Of a stretch of 64,000 nt of DNA, positions 52,598-62,350 are shown one piece after another. The stretch covers positions 1 through 64,000 of the forward strand of contig JAFZHY010000023.1 in NCBI GenBank assembly GCA_017554615.1. The letters run 5' to 3'. The stretch is from Clostridia bacterium (GTDB lineage: Bacteria; Bacillota; Clostridia; UMGS1840; HGM11507). Under the pieces are notes generated by a model. The model did no database searches and was not told the origin of the DNA. It worked only from the letters and a program-made list of their open reading frames with translations. The position numbers and the translations under genes were made by a program. Numbering within the stretch: the stretch's first letter is position 1; every line of letters begins with the position of its first letter.

Positions 52598-53707
52598 TTA
52601 ATCTTTCTGACTTTCAATCAAATCTTCAATGCTCATACCAAAAAGTGTGTTTGAAAGTTCTTCTATTACATAAGTACTTAAATATGTAATTATTCTGTTT
52701 CTGAACCCACCTTTATCTACTTCTGACATAGCGTCATATTTTGCCTTTGCATTATTTATATCTTTTTTATATGTTTTTGTTACATAGTTTTCTTCATATA
52801 TTGCTATATCTTTTTTAGCATCTTTTAAAGTATCTTCCATAGCATCTTTTATAATGTTTAAAATTTCTTTTTCATCTGGTGTAAATCTCTTAAGATTTGT
52901 TTCTATATCATCAACTAAAAGTTTAATGTTGTCTACCATTTCTTCCTGTTTGTCTTCATCTATTTCAGGCTTTGTGCTAGGCTTTGCAGATGGTGTAGAT
53001 GGGGTTGTAGGTGTAGAAGGTCTAGATGGGGTTGTAGGTGTAGAAGGTCTAGATGGGGTTGTAGGTGTAGAAGGTGTAGATGGGGTTGAAGGTTTGGTAG
53101 AATTATTTATTGTTACATAAACAACTGATACAAGTTCGCCCCTTGTGATTTTTTCTGTTGCACGGAAAGTTCCGTTTGCTTCTAAAGACATAATTTTATT
53201 GCCAAGAACTTTGTTTACATATAAAACTGCCCATTCATCAACCTTATCTGTAATTTTATCAGTAAATGTTACATCCTTAAGGTTTGCCACTCTTGAAATA
53301 ATCGCACATGCTTCCTGTCTTGTAAGCTGATTATTTCCTCTGAATGTTCCGTCTTCATATCCTGTAATATATCCTGCTTTCTTTGCAACCAAGGCATAAT
53401 CATAAAACCAATCATCACTCTTAACATCACTAAAGCCTTCTTCTGCTTTTTCGGTATAGTTAAAAGCAAGGTTTATTATTTTACATAGTTCTGCTCTTGT
53501 AAGAAAATTATCGGGTCTAAATGTACCATCTCCATACCCTGCTAAAATTCCCATTTCAACTAATTTTAAAATAGCCTCGCCCTGAGCAGAATTTGCATCT
53601 ACATCATTAAAAGTCAAGGTATATGATGCAAGAGGCACATTAGCATTAACCACGCCGTATGAAAGCATCATTGCAAAAATCAAAACTAATGATAATATTT
53701 TTTTCAT
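52598..53707 (-). CDS. SLH-domain surface protein with Thr/Pro repeat
   Basis: A 369-residue exported protein: signal peptide of about 22 residues (KKILSLVLIFAMMLSYGVVNA), three SLH repeats at about residues 35-200 (ILAGYGDGTFRPDNFLTRAEL, YITGYEDGTFRGNNQLTRQEA and KIMSLEANGTFRATEKITRGEL), then a TPSRPSTPT-type linker at about 205-240 coded by a 27-bp tandem repeat, then a Lys/Glu-rich helical domain of about 120 residues. The linker is typical for wall-spanning stalks. The terminal domain is unrecognised. SLH anchoring to the wall is well supported; function is not. Confidence 0.88.
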   Translation of the reverse strand: MKKILSLVLIFAMMLSYGVVNANVPLASYTLTFNDVDANSAQGEAILKLVEMGILAGYGDGTFRPDNFLTRAELCKIINLAFNYTEKAEEGFSDVKSDDWFYDYALVAKKAGYITGYEDGTFRGNNQLTRQEACAIISRVANLKDVTFTDKITDKVDEWAVLYVNKVLGNKIMSLEANGTFRATEKITRGELVSVVYVTINNSTKPSTPSTPSTPTTPSRPSTPTTPSRPSTPTTPSTPSAKPSTKPEIDEDKQEEMVDNIKLLVDDIETNLKRFTPDEKEILNIIKDAMEDTLKDAKKDIAIYEENYVTKTYKKDINNAKAKYDAMSEVDKGGFRNRIITYLSTYVIEELSNTLFGMSIEDLIESQKD

Positions 53708-53722
53708 AACTTACTCCTTTAT

Positions 53723-53751
53723 ATATTAAAATCAATGCACAATTTAAGCAA
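53723..53751 (-). promoter_or_regulatory. Sigma-A-like promoter of the SLH gene at 52598
   Basis: Minus strand: -35 TTGCTT (53746-53751), 17-bp spacer, -10 TAATAT (53723-53728). It lies 10 bp from the edge of hairpin array C. Confidence 0.6.
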
Positions 53752-53761
53752 CATTGTTTTT

Positions 53762-53860
53762 GCGATATACTCACTTCGTTCGTGCGATATATCGCACCGC
53801 AAGGCATATCGCAAATTCCGTCAGGAATTTATATCGCTGATTTCATCTTTTATGAAATCA
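53762..53860. repeat. Hairpin array C: short form with GCGATAT/ATATCGC linkers
   Basis: GCGATAT at 53762 and 53784, then ATATCGC at 53789, 53806 and 53831. Hairpins: CC-GCAA-GG (53797-53804), AAATTCC-GTCA-GGAATTT (53813-53830), TGATTTCAT-CTTTT-ATGAAATCA (53838-53860). The first 31 bp (53762-53792) are identical to 41730-41760 of array B; positions 53789-53836 match 41889-41935 with changes mainly in the loops. Confidence 0.85.
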
Positions 53861-53921
53861 TTGTATCATAATTTAGCTAATAAATCAATATGAAATTTAA
53901 GTTATGTAAATGATGGAAATT

Positions 53922-53954
53922 AAAAATCTCCGAAAAATTTTCGGAGATTTTTTT
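53922..53954. terminator. Terminator of the large SLH gene
   Basis: 13-bp or longer arms with core AAAAATCTCCGAAAA and its complement, small loop, U-rich on both sides. Confidence 0.85.
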
Positions 53955-53976
53955 GTTTTATTAAGTGTACTATTGA

Positions 53977-56900
53977 TTAGTATGCTGTAACTTCTCTTAC
54001 TAATGTGATAGTAATGTCTTTAACTTTAAGTTCATACATATCATCGCCTATAACGGCAAATGTGCCTGTAATTCCTTTAACAGTTACACCGTAAATATCA
54101 ACACCATTATGTGTTGCACCGGCAAAGTCTACATAAGAAGCATTTTCTTCAACTAAGAAACCATCAAGTTTAGAAAGAAGAGTATCTATTCTTGGATCAT
54201 CAAATATTCCGTCTGTTTCAATATCTGTTGCATCATATAACTCTTTAACAATATTTCTAAACTGTGCATAGTCGCTTGATGTATATTCTTTGTTAAGAGG
54301 ACTTGTTAAATACCAGTCAAGAACTTTATTGTAAATGCTTCCGAATCTTGATTTAATAATATCCATAGCAGCATTAAAATACTTGTTTGATGGGTCGATG
54401 CTGCCATCAGCATATCCTTCTAAGTAAGAAGTAAGGATGTTTATATATTTTAATACCACATCTTCATAGTTAAGAAGAAGTGCATCAACTTCGTCTTTAG
54501 AAAGTTCGCCTTTATACCATTTAACTAAATCATCGCTTAAAATTGTGTGTTTAACCATTATATTATAATATTCTTCAAATGATCTTAACTGGTCCTGATT
54601 TCCTGCAAATAACGCATCAGGGCTGAATAATTTAACCATTTCCTGAAGATATTTATTTCCATCATAGTATAACCTATCGCCTATGTTTCCGCTTAATATA
54701 GTAACAAATGAATTATAAAGCGGAGCGTATACATCTTCTACAGGATGAATTACAAATTTAAGTCCACAGTCTATCCATGCAGTCTGACCGTCAGCAAGTG
54801 TAGTAGGAATCTGACTTACAAGATTGTCAAACGCACCCTGATAGATTTCTTCAAATTTATTTTCAGGATATATTTTAAATAACTTATCTTTCTGTGGAAT
54901 TAAAGTAAGTATATCATTATATGAATAATCTTCATAAAGTTTATTATATAGTCCTTCTGCAACAAATAAAGTTTTATTTGTAACACTGAACTGTTCGTTG
55001 TTTATAACCTGAGATACAAGTAAATCAAGGTCTGCTCTATATACTTCTTCTATAATTTCGTCAACAACAGCATCTCTTAGGTCGCTATCGTGAGAAACAT
55101 ATTCAGCAATATTTACAATATAATCAGGGGTAATATCACTATGGTCAACAAGATAGTTTATAACCTTAGAATACGCATCATAAGTGTTATTTCTTACTGC
55201 ATCAATAAACTGAGCCTTTGTAAGTGCAGGGCAACCGATTGTAGTTAAGAAAGAGTCGCTCCATTTTGTTTCTGCAAGATTTACAATGTAATCTTTTGCA
55301 GTAGCGCTTACAGTAACATCAGAAAGAAGGTTTTTCATACCTTGCTTATTTGTTGAAATAAAGTCTTCAATTCCTTCATTAAGAGCATCATTACTACCGG
55401 TACTAAACATTTCTTTAGCACTGTCTACAATAAAGTCTTCAACATTTGCTTCTCCTAAAACCTGTGAAAATCTTAGTAAGAAACTTAAGTCTAAGATATT
55501 GTTATTATTATCGATAATATTAAGTTCTTTAAGTTTATCTATAACTTTATCATCATAATCTGTAGCAAGTCTTGCTGCATTGATTGCTAATCTGTTTCCG
55601 TCTATATATACAAAGTCTTTTAAAGAATCATAAAGTCTTGTACCGTTATCATACCATACACTTAATTGGTTAGATCCGCCAACCTGTGGACCGCTTACCC
55701 ATACTGATATTTTTTTACCTTTGTAATATACATCTGTATCCTGTGTGATTACAACAGTTTCGTCAAACGGTAACCATTCTTCGCCAGTTGGGTTATACCA
55801 CCATCCAAATTCAATTTCGTGAACGGACTCTTCGGTATACACATCAGAGATGTCAGTATTCTTAATATAACCTTCGTTAACTATCTTATCACTGTCTGCT
55901 AAAACAGGTAAGTTATCACCAAACGCTGTGTTTTCATCAACTAAAACAGTATCTACAAGGTCTGTATCATACATATAGAAATTAACATTATACTGTGTAG
56001 TAGTCGGTGGTGTTGGAGGTGTTGGTGTGCTGCCGCCTCCTCCGCCTGATGTAGGTTTAAATGTAGCAGAAGTAATAATATTTATATTTTTAAATACATT
56101 TTCACTTCTGTAATTATCAAAGTGAACATTTGAATTTATATTCTTAACAACAACATCTTCGCCAACTGTTACATAGACAAGTTTAACCTTTTTAGAACCT
56201 CTTACAAGTAATCTTCCTTTAATTGTAACATTAGTAAGTTCAATTGTTCCGTAACCTGCACCGTCCCCGATAACTAAATCGCCTTCAATTATAACATTAG
56301 AAAGGTTAACATCAGGGGTGTTAATCATTACGCTGTCTTTTTCAACAGATGAGTATGTACCTTTTTCAGAGAAATAGGTTTTAAAAATGTTATGCATAAA
56401 CTGAGCCATTTCTGCTCTTTTTATGTTGGCTTTAGGATTAAGGTTTCCTAAATTATCGCCGTTAACATAACCTTTTTTAACAAGAATAGATAAAAATTCT
56501 TTAGACCATTCGCTTACATTGGCACTGTCATTAAATTTATCCAATGAAGAATAATCGTTTGAAGAAAGAACTAATGCTCTTGCAACAGCTGTAAATAATT
56601 CTGCTCTTGTAATAAAACTGTCAGGATTCATTTTCCCGTCGCCTGAGCCTACAAATACTCCCATATGAACAGCCTTGGAAATTTCATCATAATACCATTT
56701 GGAACTATCCATATCAGAATATCCTGAAATGTCTGCTTTAACGGTTGCGCCGAATGCTCTTACAATCATAGCAGCAGCTTCTGCTCTTGTAAGATAAGTT
56801 TCGGGATCAAGGTCACCGTTGTTTCTTCCGTAAAGTATATTGTTCTTAACACCAGCATTAAGAGCTTCGGTTGCCCAGTACTCTTCACTTGGATATCCGT

Positions 56901-56985
56901 TGGCACTAACACTTATAGCAGATAATGTTAATACCATTGAAAGAACTAATACGGCTGAAATAATTTTTTTAAATGTTTTACTCAA
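53977..56985 (-). CDS. Large SLH-domain S-layer-type protein
   Basis: A roughly 1000-residue exported protein. I start at TTG 56983-56985 (seven nt after AGGG); a GTG at 56994 abuts the site. Signal peptide KTFKKIISAVLVLSMVLTLSAISVSA, then three SLH repeats (about 30-200: NLDPETYLTRAEAAAMIV-type, MNPDSFITRAELFTAVAR, NLNPKANIKRAEMAQFM). Residues about 220-300 form a right-handed beta-helix-like ladder (VNLSNVIIEGDLVIGDGAGYGTIEL). A GGGGSTPTPPTPP linker (about 318) leads to a beta-sandwich-like region and a long, mostly helical part of about 500 residues, unrecognised. Size and make-up suit an S-layer or S-layer-associated protein. Confidence 0.85.
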   Translation of the reverse strand: MSKTFKKIISAVLVLSMVLTLSAISVSANGYPSEEYWATEALNAGVKNNILYGRNNGDLDPETYLTRAEAAAMIVRAFGATVKADISGYSDMDSSKWYYDEISKAVHMGVFVGSGDGKMNPDSFITRAELFTAVARALVLSSNDYSSLDKFNDSANVSEWSKEFLSILVKKGYVNGDNLGNLNPKANIKRAEMAQFMHNIFKTYFSEKGTYSSVEKDSVMINTPDVNLSNVIIEGDLVIGDGAGYGTIELTNVTIKGRLLVRGSKKVKLVYVTVGEDVVVKNINSNVHFDNYRSENVFKNINIITSATFKPTSGGGGGSTPTPPTPPTTTQYNVNFYMYDTDLVDTVLVDENTAFGDNLPVLADSDKIVNEGYIKNTDISDVYTEESVHEIEFGWWYNPTGEEWLPFDETVVITQDTDVYYKGKKISVWVSGPQVGGSNQLSVWYDNGTRLYDSLKDFVYIDGNRLAINAARLATDYDDKVIDKLKELNIIDNNNNILDLSFLLRFSQVLGEANVEDFIVDSAKEMFSTGSNDALNEGIEDFISTNKQGMKNLLSDVTVSATAKDYIVNLAETKWSDSFLTTIGCPALTKAQFIDAVRNNTYDAYSKVINYLVDHSDITPDYIVNIAEYVSHDSDLRDAVVDEIIEEVYRADLDLLVSQVINNEQFSVTNKTLFVAEGLYNKLYEDYSYNDILTLIPQKDKLFKIYPENKFEEIYQGAFDNLVSQIPTTLADGQTAWIDCGLKFVIHPVEDVYAPLYNSFVTILSGNIGDRLYYDGNKYLQEMVKLFSPDALFAGNQDQLRSFEEYYNIMVKHTILSDDLVKWYKGELSKDEVDALLLNYEDVVLKYINILTSYLEGYADGSIDPSNKYFNAAMDIIKSRFGSIYNKVLDWYLTSPLNKEYTSSDYAQFRNIVKELYDATDIETDGIFDDPRIDTLLSKLDGFLVEENASYVDFAGATHNGVDIYGVTVKGITGTFAVIGDDMYELKVKDITITLVREVTAY

Positions 56986-57021
56986 AGTATCCACCCTTTC
57001 TTTTATGTGTATTTAAAAACA

Positions 57022-57771
57022 TTACATATATTCACTGATATAGTATGACTTGGTAAGTTGCTTTTTCTCAACATACGATTCTTTTATCTGTTTTACTAAA
57101 TCAGTATTCTGACCTGCGTCTTTTAAAACTTTTGTAAGCTCTTCCAATATGGAATTTACACCCATATCACATTCCTTCTCGAGGGCTGCAAGTTTTGGGA
57201 AACCTATTGCTATAAGTTCTTTTTTCTTTGCAGGTCTATCCTCTCTTTTAACAGAGACATATTCATTTATTGCCCACTGCTCCAATGCCCCAAGCTCAGT
57301 TTTAAACTTTGCTTCAAGAACATATACTTTACCGACAAGTTCGGATATTCTCTCGCTGAGAGCATCTTCTTTTGAAGGTTGATTCAAAGATGAATCAGTG
57401 GTTTTATCGCCAGGCACTTCCTGTTTATCCTGAGGTTTTTGCCCCTCAGTATTTTCATTCTTGGTTTTAACTTCTTCTATAGTAGTTTTACCTGTGATAA
57501 TTTTAATTACTTCTTCTTCGGTTAAATTACCTTTGGAAAATTCCTCTTTTTCCTCTTCATTAAGAGGGCGGACATTTACATTACCCGCATTTTCCAATGC
57601 GTCTTTCTGCTTTTTGTCTACATCTTCCATTTTTTTATTTAAATCATCCAAAGACTGGGTAAGCCCGTCTTTTACCATTAGTATTAAATCAAAATTTGCC
57701 CATACAAAGACGGTAATTAAGATTAAAATTACCGATAAAACCGATAATGTAATTTTCTTTTTCTTAGTCAT
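57022..57771 (-). CDS. Membrane-anchored coiled-coil protein, unknown
   Basis: A 249-residue protein with one N-terminal membrane helix (residues 8-27, LSVLSVILILITVFVWANFD), an acidic, mostly helical extracellular part, a low-complexity Lys/Asp/Thr/Pro stretch (about 98-130), then a helical domain with SERISELVGKVYVLEAKFKTELG near 140-163. No signal cleavage motif is obvious, so it should stay in the membrane facing the wall. It precedes the large SLH gene by about 36 bp on one transcript, which hints at S-layer assembly or tethering. I recognise no family. Confidence 0.6.
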   Translation of the reverse strand: MTKKKKITLSVLSVILILITVFVWANFDLILMVKDGLTQSLDDLNKKMEDVDKKQKDALENAGNVNVRPLNEEEKEEFSKGNLTEEEVIKIITGKTTIEEVKTKNENTEGQKPQDKQEVPGDKTTDSSLNQPSKEDALSERISELVGKVYVLEAKFKTELGALEQWAINEYVSVKREDRPAKKKELIAIGFPKLAALEKECDMGVNSILEELTKVLKDAGQNTDLVKQIKESYVEKKQLTKSYYISEYM

Positions 57772-57843
57772 ATATTTTACCTCTTTTATATATTGTCAAA
57801 AAATTTAAAGACAACAACCCAATATATACACTAATATAGAATT

Positions 57844-57872
57844 ATTATAATCTATTATATAATAAATGTCAA
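57844..57872 (-). promoter_or_regulatory. Perfect consensus promoter of the coiled-coil/S-layer operon
   Basis: Minus strand: -35 TTGACA (57867-57872), 17-bp spacer, -10 TATAAT (57844-57849), leader about 65 nt. A strong promoter as expected for an abundant surface protein. Confidence 0.9.
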
Positions 57873-57954
57873 GAAAAGTTAGAGTAAATAAAACATCTTT
57901 TTATGTATTTTTTTAGAAGAAAACAAAGTTTTTTTCTTCTGATTTTAATACTAA

Positions 57955-57985
57955 AAAGACCAGACTTTTTTTGTCTGGTCTTTCT
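57955..57985 (-). terminator. Terminator of the 3D-domain gene
   Basis: 11-bp arms AAAGACCAGAC and GTCTGGTCTTT with a 7-nt loop; A/T-rich flanks, T after the stem on the minus strand. Confidence 0.8.
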
Positions 57986-57997
57986 GATTTTAAATTG

Positions 57998-59005
57998 TTA
58001 TTCAAGTATATAAACTTTAACATTTTTAACGCCGAACTGGATGCACTCGCTTCTTGTATCAAAGAATAAGTCTATCTTATTACCTTTGATGCTTCCGCCG
58101 GTATCACCTGCCACAGCATATCCATATGAGAAACTTCCGTCAGCACCTTCTATATAAAGTCTTGTACCAAGTGGTATAACTGACGGGTCAACAGCAACAA
58201 CGCCTTTTTGAGATGGCACTCCTGATGCTGTTGTGCCTTTTAAGCAGTATGCAGTAGCACGACAGTCAATAACCTTTTTGGCTCTTATATCGCCACCACG
58301 GGATGTAGGCACAGATGCGATAACACCGTATTCTACAACCTTATCAACAGGTTTTTTAGTAACTGTTTCTAAAATAAGTTCCTTTTCTAAAACAACGCCG
58401 TTATGTTTTAACACACGGTAAGTAGATTTTTTCTCACCGTCAACCCCTGCTTTTGCAACACGGGTTTTACCTGAATCCATATTGTAATTCGCTTTTTTGA
58501 TAGTTGAAAAAGGAATTACCTCAGTTTCTGTTATTTCTTCATACACTTTTTTGGCAATTTCAATTTTTAAACCGTTTGCCACTTTTTCATCGGCTGGAGT
58601 AATAAGTATACTATCCTCGCCAATTTCAATGGATAAAGCGTCTAAAACATCCGAAACTGTCGGAAGTGTAGTAAAGATTTTTTCTTCATTACCGTTAATC
58701 ATAAGAGCAACTTCCTTGGCTCTTATAATTTCGATTTTCTTTTCTTTTTTTAAGTTCGCGTTACGGTCCAAAGAAAGCTCGTCGAATTCGCTGACTTTGA
58801 TTCCTGCTTCTTTCAAAGCATCCTCAACAGTTGTTGAATATACAAATGCTTGTTTGACCTTTCCGTCTTCACTTATTGTAATTTCATATTTGCAAAGATT
58901 AAGCATAAGTGTAATTGCAGATATTGCAAACACTAAAGCAATACTGCAGATTATTGAGGATTTTAAAGAGAAACAGGATTTTAAATATCCTATTATCTTA
59001 TTCAT
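57998..59005 (-). CDS. G5/3D-domain cell-wall protein (YabE/Rpf-like)
   Basis: A 335-residue protein from ATG 59003-59005 (GGGAGGG is just upstream; an in-frame TTG at 59017 has no site). A membrane helix (about 15-36, SIICSIALVFAISAITLML) anchors it. Two DUF348 units follow (KYEITISEDGKVKQAFVYSTTVEDALKEAGI, and ALMINGNEEKIFTTLPTVSDVLDALSI), then a G5-type domain (about 155-230, EEITETEVIPFSTIKKANYN). The C-terminal 3D domain has CRATAYCLKGTTASG, IPLGTRLYI, AGDTGGSIKGNKIDLFF, with the three catalytic Asp that name it. It is a lytic-transglycosylase-like enzyme of YabE/YocH type, probably remodelling the wall. Confidence 0.9.
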   Translation of the reverse strand: MNKIIGYLKSCFSLKSSIICSIALVFAISAITLMLNLCKYEITISEDGKVKQAFVYSTTVEDALKEAGIKVSEFDELSLDRNANLKKEKKIEIIRAKEVALMINGNEEKIFTTLPTVSDVLDALSIEIGEDSILITPADEKVANGLKIEIAKKVYEEITETEVIPFSTIKKANYNMDSGKTRVAKAGVDGEKKSTYRVLKHNGVVLEKELILETVTKKPVDKVVEYGVIASVPTSRGGDIRAKKVIDCRATAYCLKGTTASGVPSQKGVVAVDPSVIPLGTRLYIEGADGSFSYGYAVAGDTGGSIKGNKIDLFFDTRSECIQFGVKNVKVYILE

Positions 59006-59058
59006 ATTCCCTCCCAAAAATTTGTTGTTAATTATTTTTTTGACAACAACGAGTTCTT

Positions 59059-59087
59059 ATTTTACACTAAAAAGAACTTTTTGTCAA
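59059..59087 (-). promoter_or_regulatory. Sigma-A promoter of the 3D-domain gene
   Basis: Minus strand: -35 TTGACA (59082-59087), 17-bp spacer, -10 TAAAAT (59059-59064). Confidence 0.7.
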
Positions 59088-59132
59088 GTTTTTTTTATTT
59101 TCATAACAGATTATATGCCAATATCTTCTTAT

Positions 59133-59804
59133 TTATACCTTTTTTTGTAATTTTTGGTATGCTATTTTTGCTGCTTGTTTTTCCGCTTCTTTTTTTGTTT
59201 TGCCGACACCTTCGCCAAGGTTATCTCCGTTTAATACTACCATTGATGTAAATGTTTTATCGTGGTCAGGCCCTTCTTCTTTTATAAGAACATAACTTGG
59301 GGCAACACCGTTTTTCTGGGTTAATTCCTGAAGAAGTGTTTTATAGTCTTTTAAGTCTGCTCCGTTTTTAGCAAGTTCAATTTCTTCTTTTAAAAGATTT
59401 AGTATAACTTCTTTTACAGAGTCTATCCCACCGTCTAAATAAATAGCAGCAAACACTGCCTCCATCGCATCTGACAAAATAGACGGACGGTTTCTTCCTG
59501 ATGTATTCTCTTCCCCTTTGCCAAGATAAATTTCTTCTCCAAGCCCTATTTTCTTGGCAACTTTATATAAACTTTCTTCACATACAACTATCGAGCGTAT
59601 TTTAGTAAGTTCCCCTTCAGGAAGATAGGCATAGTTTTTATAAAGATACTCTGCAACTGTAAAGCCCAAAACGGAATCTCCTAAAAATTCAAGCCTTTCG
59701 TTATTATCACAAGTTGCGCCTTTTTTTACATATGATTTATGCATAAGAGCATTAAGAAGCAATTTTTTATTTTTAAAATGATAGTTTAACCTGTTTTCAA
59801 ACAT
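59133..59804 (-). CDS. rnc: Ribonuclease III
   Basis: Cleaves double-stranded RNA in rRNA and mRNA processing. 223 residues, normal length. Signature NERLEFLGDSVLG (about 34-46) carries the catalytic Glu and Asp; SDAMEAVFAAIYLDGG (about 110-125) gives the second acidic pair. The dsRNA-binding domain is at the C-terminus: DYKTLLQELTQKNGVAPSYVL (about 152-172), KTFTSMVV and GKTKKEAEKQAAKIAYQKL. It follows ftsH on the same strand 12 bp away. Confidence 0.95.
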   Translation of the reverse strand: MFENRLNYHFKNKKLLLNALMHKSYVKKGATCDNNERLEFLGDSVLGFTVAEYLYKNYAYLPEGELTKIRSIVVCEESLYKVAKKIGLGEEIYLGKGEENTSGRNRPSILSDAMEAVFAAIYLDGGIDSVKEVILNLLKEEIELAKNGADLKDYKTLLQELTQKNGVAPSYVLIKEEGPDHDKTFTSMVVLNGDNLGEGVGKTKKEAEKQAAKIAYQKLQKKV

Positions 59805-59816
59805 AACTTACCTTTT

Positions 59817-61718
59817 TTATTCTTCGTCCTGACTTTCTTCCTCTGATATAATCTCTTTGGAAGTTTCATTTGTCTTTTCATTTAAGAGGTCATCTTCAAA
59901 TATAACTTCTTCTTTTTCATAAGGGAAAATTTCCATAAATTCATCTGCTTCGATTTTTTCTTTTTCAAGTAAAATCTTTGCAACTTCATGAAGTTTATCC
60001 ATATTTTCGCTAAGAAGATTTATACATATGTTATAAGCGTTATCAATAATTTTTGATATTTCTTCGTCAATGATTGCCGCAATATGTTCGGAATAATCTC
60101 TGGTATGACCGAAGTCTTTTCCTATAAATACTTCATCATTGTCTGTGCCGAATACCATTGGTCCGAGTTTTTCGCTCATACCGTATTTGGTAACCATATC
60201 TTTTGCAATCTTTGTTGCTCTTTGAATATCATTGGATGCTCCTGTGCTTATATCGTTAAGCACAAGTTTTTCAGCAACACGCCCACCAAGAAGTGAATTG
60301 ATTTCTTCTAACATTTCAGTTTTTGAAGAGTATGATTTATCACTTGAAGGAAGAGATAAAGTATATCCACCTGCTCTTCCACGAGGAATTATAGAAATCT
60401 GGTGAACTTTATCCTGCGTAGGCATAAGTGCTGTGATAATAGCATGACCTGCTTCGTGATATGCAGTAAGTTCCCTGTCTTTCTTTGTTCTTTTTCTTGT
60501 TTTCTTTTCAGGCCCTGCGATAACTTTAATCATCGCTTCTGCCATATCTTTATTGCTTATTTTTGTACGGTTATCTCTTGCTGCTAAAAGTGCAGATTCG
60601 TTAAGAAGATTTTCCAAATCTGCCCCTGTAAAGCCCTGAGTAGTTTTTGCTATAACTGATAAGTCTATATCGTCTTCAAACTTTTTATTTCTTGCGTGAA
60701 CCTTTAAAATGGCTTCTCTTCCGCCGATATCAGGGTATCCTACTACTATCTGCCTGTCAAATCTTCCAGGTCTTAAAAGAGCTGGGTCTAATATATCAGG
60801 TCGGTTAGTAGCAGCAATAACTATAATGTTGGTGTTGGATGTAAAACCGTCCATTTCAACTAGTAGCTGATTAAGAGTCTGTTCTCTTTCATCATGTCCG
60901 CCGCCAAGACCTGCGCCTCTATGTCTTCCCACTGCATCAATTTCGTCAATAAAAATTATACAAGGAGAGCCTTTTTTAGCCTGGTCAAATAAATCTCTTA
61001 CTCTGGAAGCACCCACACCGACATACATTTCAACAAAGTCAGAACCACTGATAGAGAAGAAGGTAACCCCTGCTTCCCCTGCAACTGCCTTTGCAAGAAG
61101 TGTTTTACCTGTTCCTGGAGGGCCTACAAGAAGCACTCCCTTAGGCACTCTTGCACCGATATCGGTAAATTTCTTAGGGTCTTTTAAAAAGTCAACAATT
61201 TCTGCAAGGTCTTCTTTTTCTTCATCCACCCCTGCAACATCATTAAATGTAACCGATACATTTTCTCCGTTAACCGATTTCGCACGGCTTTTGCCAAAAT
61301 TCATTATCTTTCCGCCACCTTGTGATTGACGCATAAAAATTGACCAGAAGATAATAATTGTTGCTATTATAAAAAATGTAGGTAAAAATGACAGCCACCA
61401 AGGCATTTCGGCAGGTTTTTCAATATCGATTTTTAACTGGCCTGTTGAAACCTGTTCGTTAATTACAGGCTCTATATCCATTCTTAGTACTGCATATCCA
61501 GGAATAGAAACCTCTGCTACCTTATCTGTGTCACGATAAAGTACTGTTGCTGTATTTTCCAATACTGATATTTCTTTTACTTTCCCTGCTCTTACATCTG
61601 AGATAAGTTGCGAATATGGTATAACCTCCGTTTTTTCCGGCATTGTTAAAGTAATAATCGCTATAAAAATAGAAGCAAGAAGCAGATAAAATGCAATTTC
61701 TTTAATGCGTTTTTTCAA
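59817..61718 (-). CDS. ftsH: ATP-dependent zinc metalloprotease FtsH
   Basis: A 633-residue membrane-bound AAA protease. Two membrane helices (residues about 10-25 and 107-128) frame an extracytoplasmic domain. Walker A GPPGTGKT at 199-206, Walker B IIFIDEID at 254-261, second region of homology [19 protein letters not shown] near 305-323, and the zinc motif HEAGH at 421-425, with a further acidic ligand in the ISTGASNDI region near 500. The C-terminus is acidic and Glu-rich. It sits in the tilS-hpt-ftsH order found in many Bacillota. Confidence 0.97.
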   Translation of the reverse strand: MKKRIKEIAFYLLLASIFIAIITLTMPEKTEVIPYSQLISDVRAGKVKEISVLENTATVLYRDTDKVAEVSIPGYAVLRMDIEPVINEQVSTGQLKIDIEKPAEMPWWLSFLPTFFIIATIIIFWSIFMRQSQGGGKIMNFGKSRAKSVNGENVSVTFNDVAGVDEEKEDLAEIVDFLKDPKKFTDIGARVPKGVLLVGPPGTGKTLLAKAVAGEAGVTFFSISGSDFVEMYVGVGASRVRDLFDQAKKGSPCIIFIDEIDAVGRHRGAGLGGGHDEREQTLNQLLVEMDGFTSNTNIIVIAATNRPDILDPALLRPGRFDRQIVVGYPDIGGREAILKVHARNKKFEDDIDLSVIAKTTQGFTGADLENLLNESALLAARDNRTKISNKDMAEAMIKVIAGPEKKTRKRTKKDRELTAYHEAGHAIITALMPTQDKVHQISIIPRGRAGGYTLSLPSSDKSYSSKTEMLEEINSLLGGRVAEKLVLNDISTGASNDIQRATKIAKDMVTKYGMSEKLGPMVFGTDNDEVFIGKDFGHTRDYSEHIAAIIDEEISKIIDNAYNICINLLSENMDKLHEVAKILLEKEKIEADEFMEIFPYEKEEVIFEDDLLNEKTNETSKEIISEEESQDEE

Positions 61719-61763
61719 TTTTAAGCCTCCTATTTAAGTTGTATATGATTATCAAGAATACGC

Positions 61764-61789
61764 AAAAAACCCTATAAATAAGGCTTTTT
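61764..61789 (-). terminator. Weak terminator between hpt and ftsH
   Basis: 11-bp stem with two G-U pairs (core AAAAACCC...GGCTTTTT), T-rich on the minus side. May attenuate rather than stop transcription into ftsH. Confidence 0.6.
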
Positions 61790-61810
61790 ACAGTATATGA
61801 TTTTTTTATT

Positions 61811-62350
61811 TTATTCGTAGATTTCTCTTTTTAAAACTCCGATATACGGAAGTTCTCTGTATTTTTCTGCATAGTCAAGACCATAGCCTATGATAAATTC
61901 ATTCGGTGTATCAAAACCTATGTAATCAACATCAATTTCTGCTGTTCTTCTTTCAGGTTTATTTAAAAGAGTGCAGATTTTAAGACTTTCAGGTTCTCTT
62001 TTTAATAACTCTTCTTTAAGTTTTGAAAGAGTAACTCCTGAATCAATAATATCTTCCACTATAAGTACATGTTTTCCTTTTATATCAGTGTCAAGGTCTT
62101 TTTTAATAGTGATTTTTCCACAGGTTGTAGAAGAGTTGCCATAACTTGAAACAATCATAAAATCAATAGAAACATTGCTTTCTATATTTCTTATAAGGTC
62201 AGCCATAAATATAACCGAGCCTTTAAGTATACCTATCGCCAGAATATCTTTCCCCTTATAGTCAATAGATATTTCTTTCCCCAATTCTATTATTCTTTCT
62301 TTTAATTCACTTTCTGTGATAAGAATTTTTTCAACATCGTTATTCTTCAT
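61811..62350 (-). CDS. hpt: Hypoxanthine phosphoribosyltransferase
   Basis: Salvages hypoxanthine and guanine with PRPP. 179 residues. The PRPP-binding signature is VLIVEDIIDSGVTLSKL (about 95-111) with the Asp-Asp-x-Thr type loop, preceded by SVIFMADLIRN (about 45-55) and MIVSSYGNSS (about 66-75). The purine-stacking region is VDYIGFDTPNEFIIGYGLDYAEKYR (about 141-165). The gene overlaps tilS by 11 bp, a usual arrangement. Confidence 0.95.
   Translation of the reverse strand: MKNNDVEKILITESELKERIIELGKEISIDYKGKDILAIGILKGSVIFMADLIRNIESNVSIDFMIVSSYGNSSTTCGKITIKKDLDTDIKGKHVLIVEDIIDSGVTLSKLKEELLKREPESLKICTLLNKPERRTAEIDVDYIGFDTPNEFIIGYGLDYAEKYRELPYIGVLKREIYE

Noticed and set aside
52991-53090. 27-bp tandem repeat as independent minisatellite element
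   Set aside because: It is inside the reading frame of the SLH protein and codes the Thr/Pro linker; tandem linker repeats are usual there.
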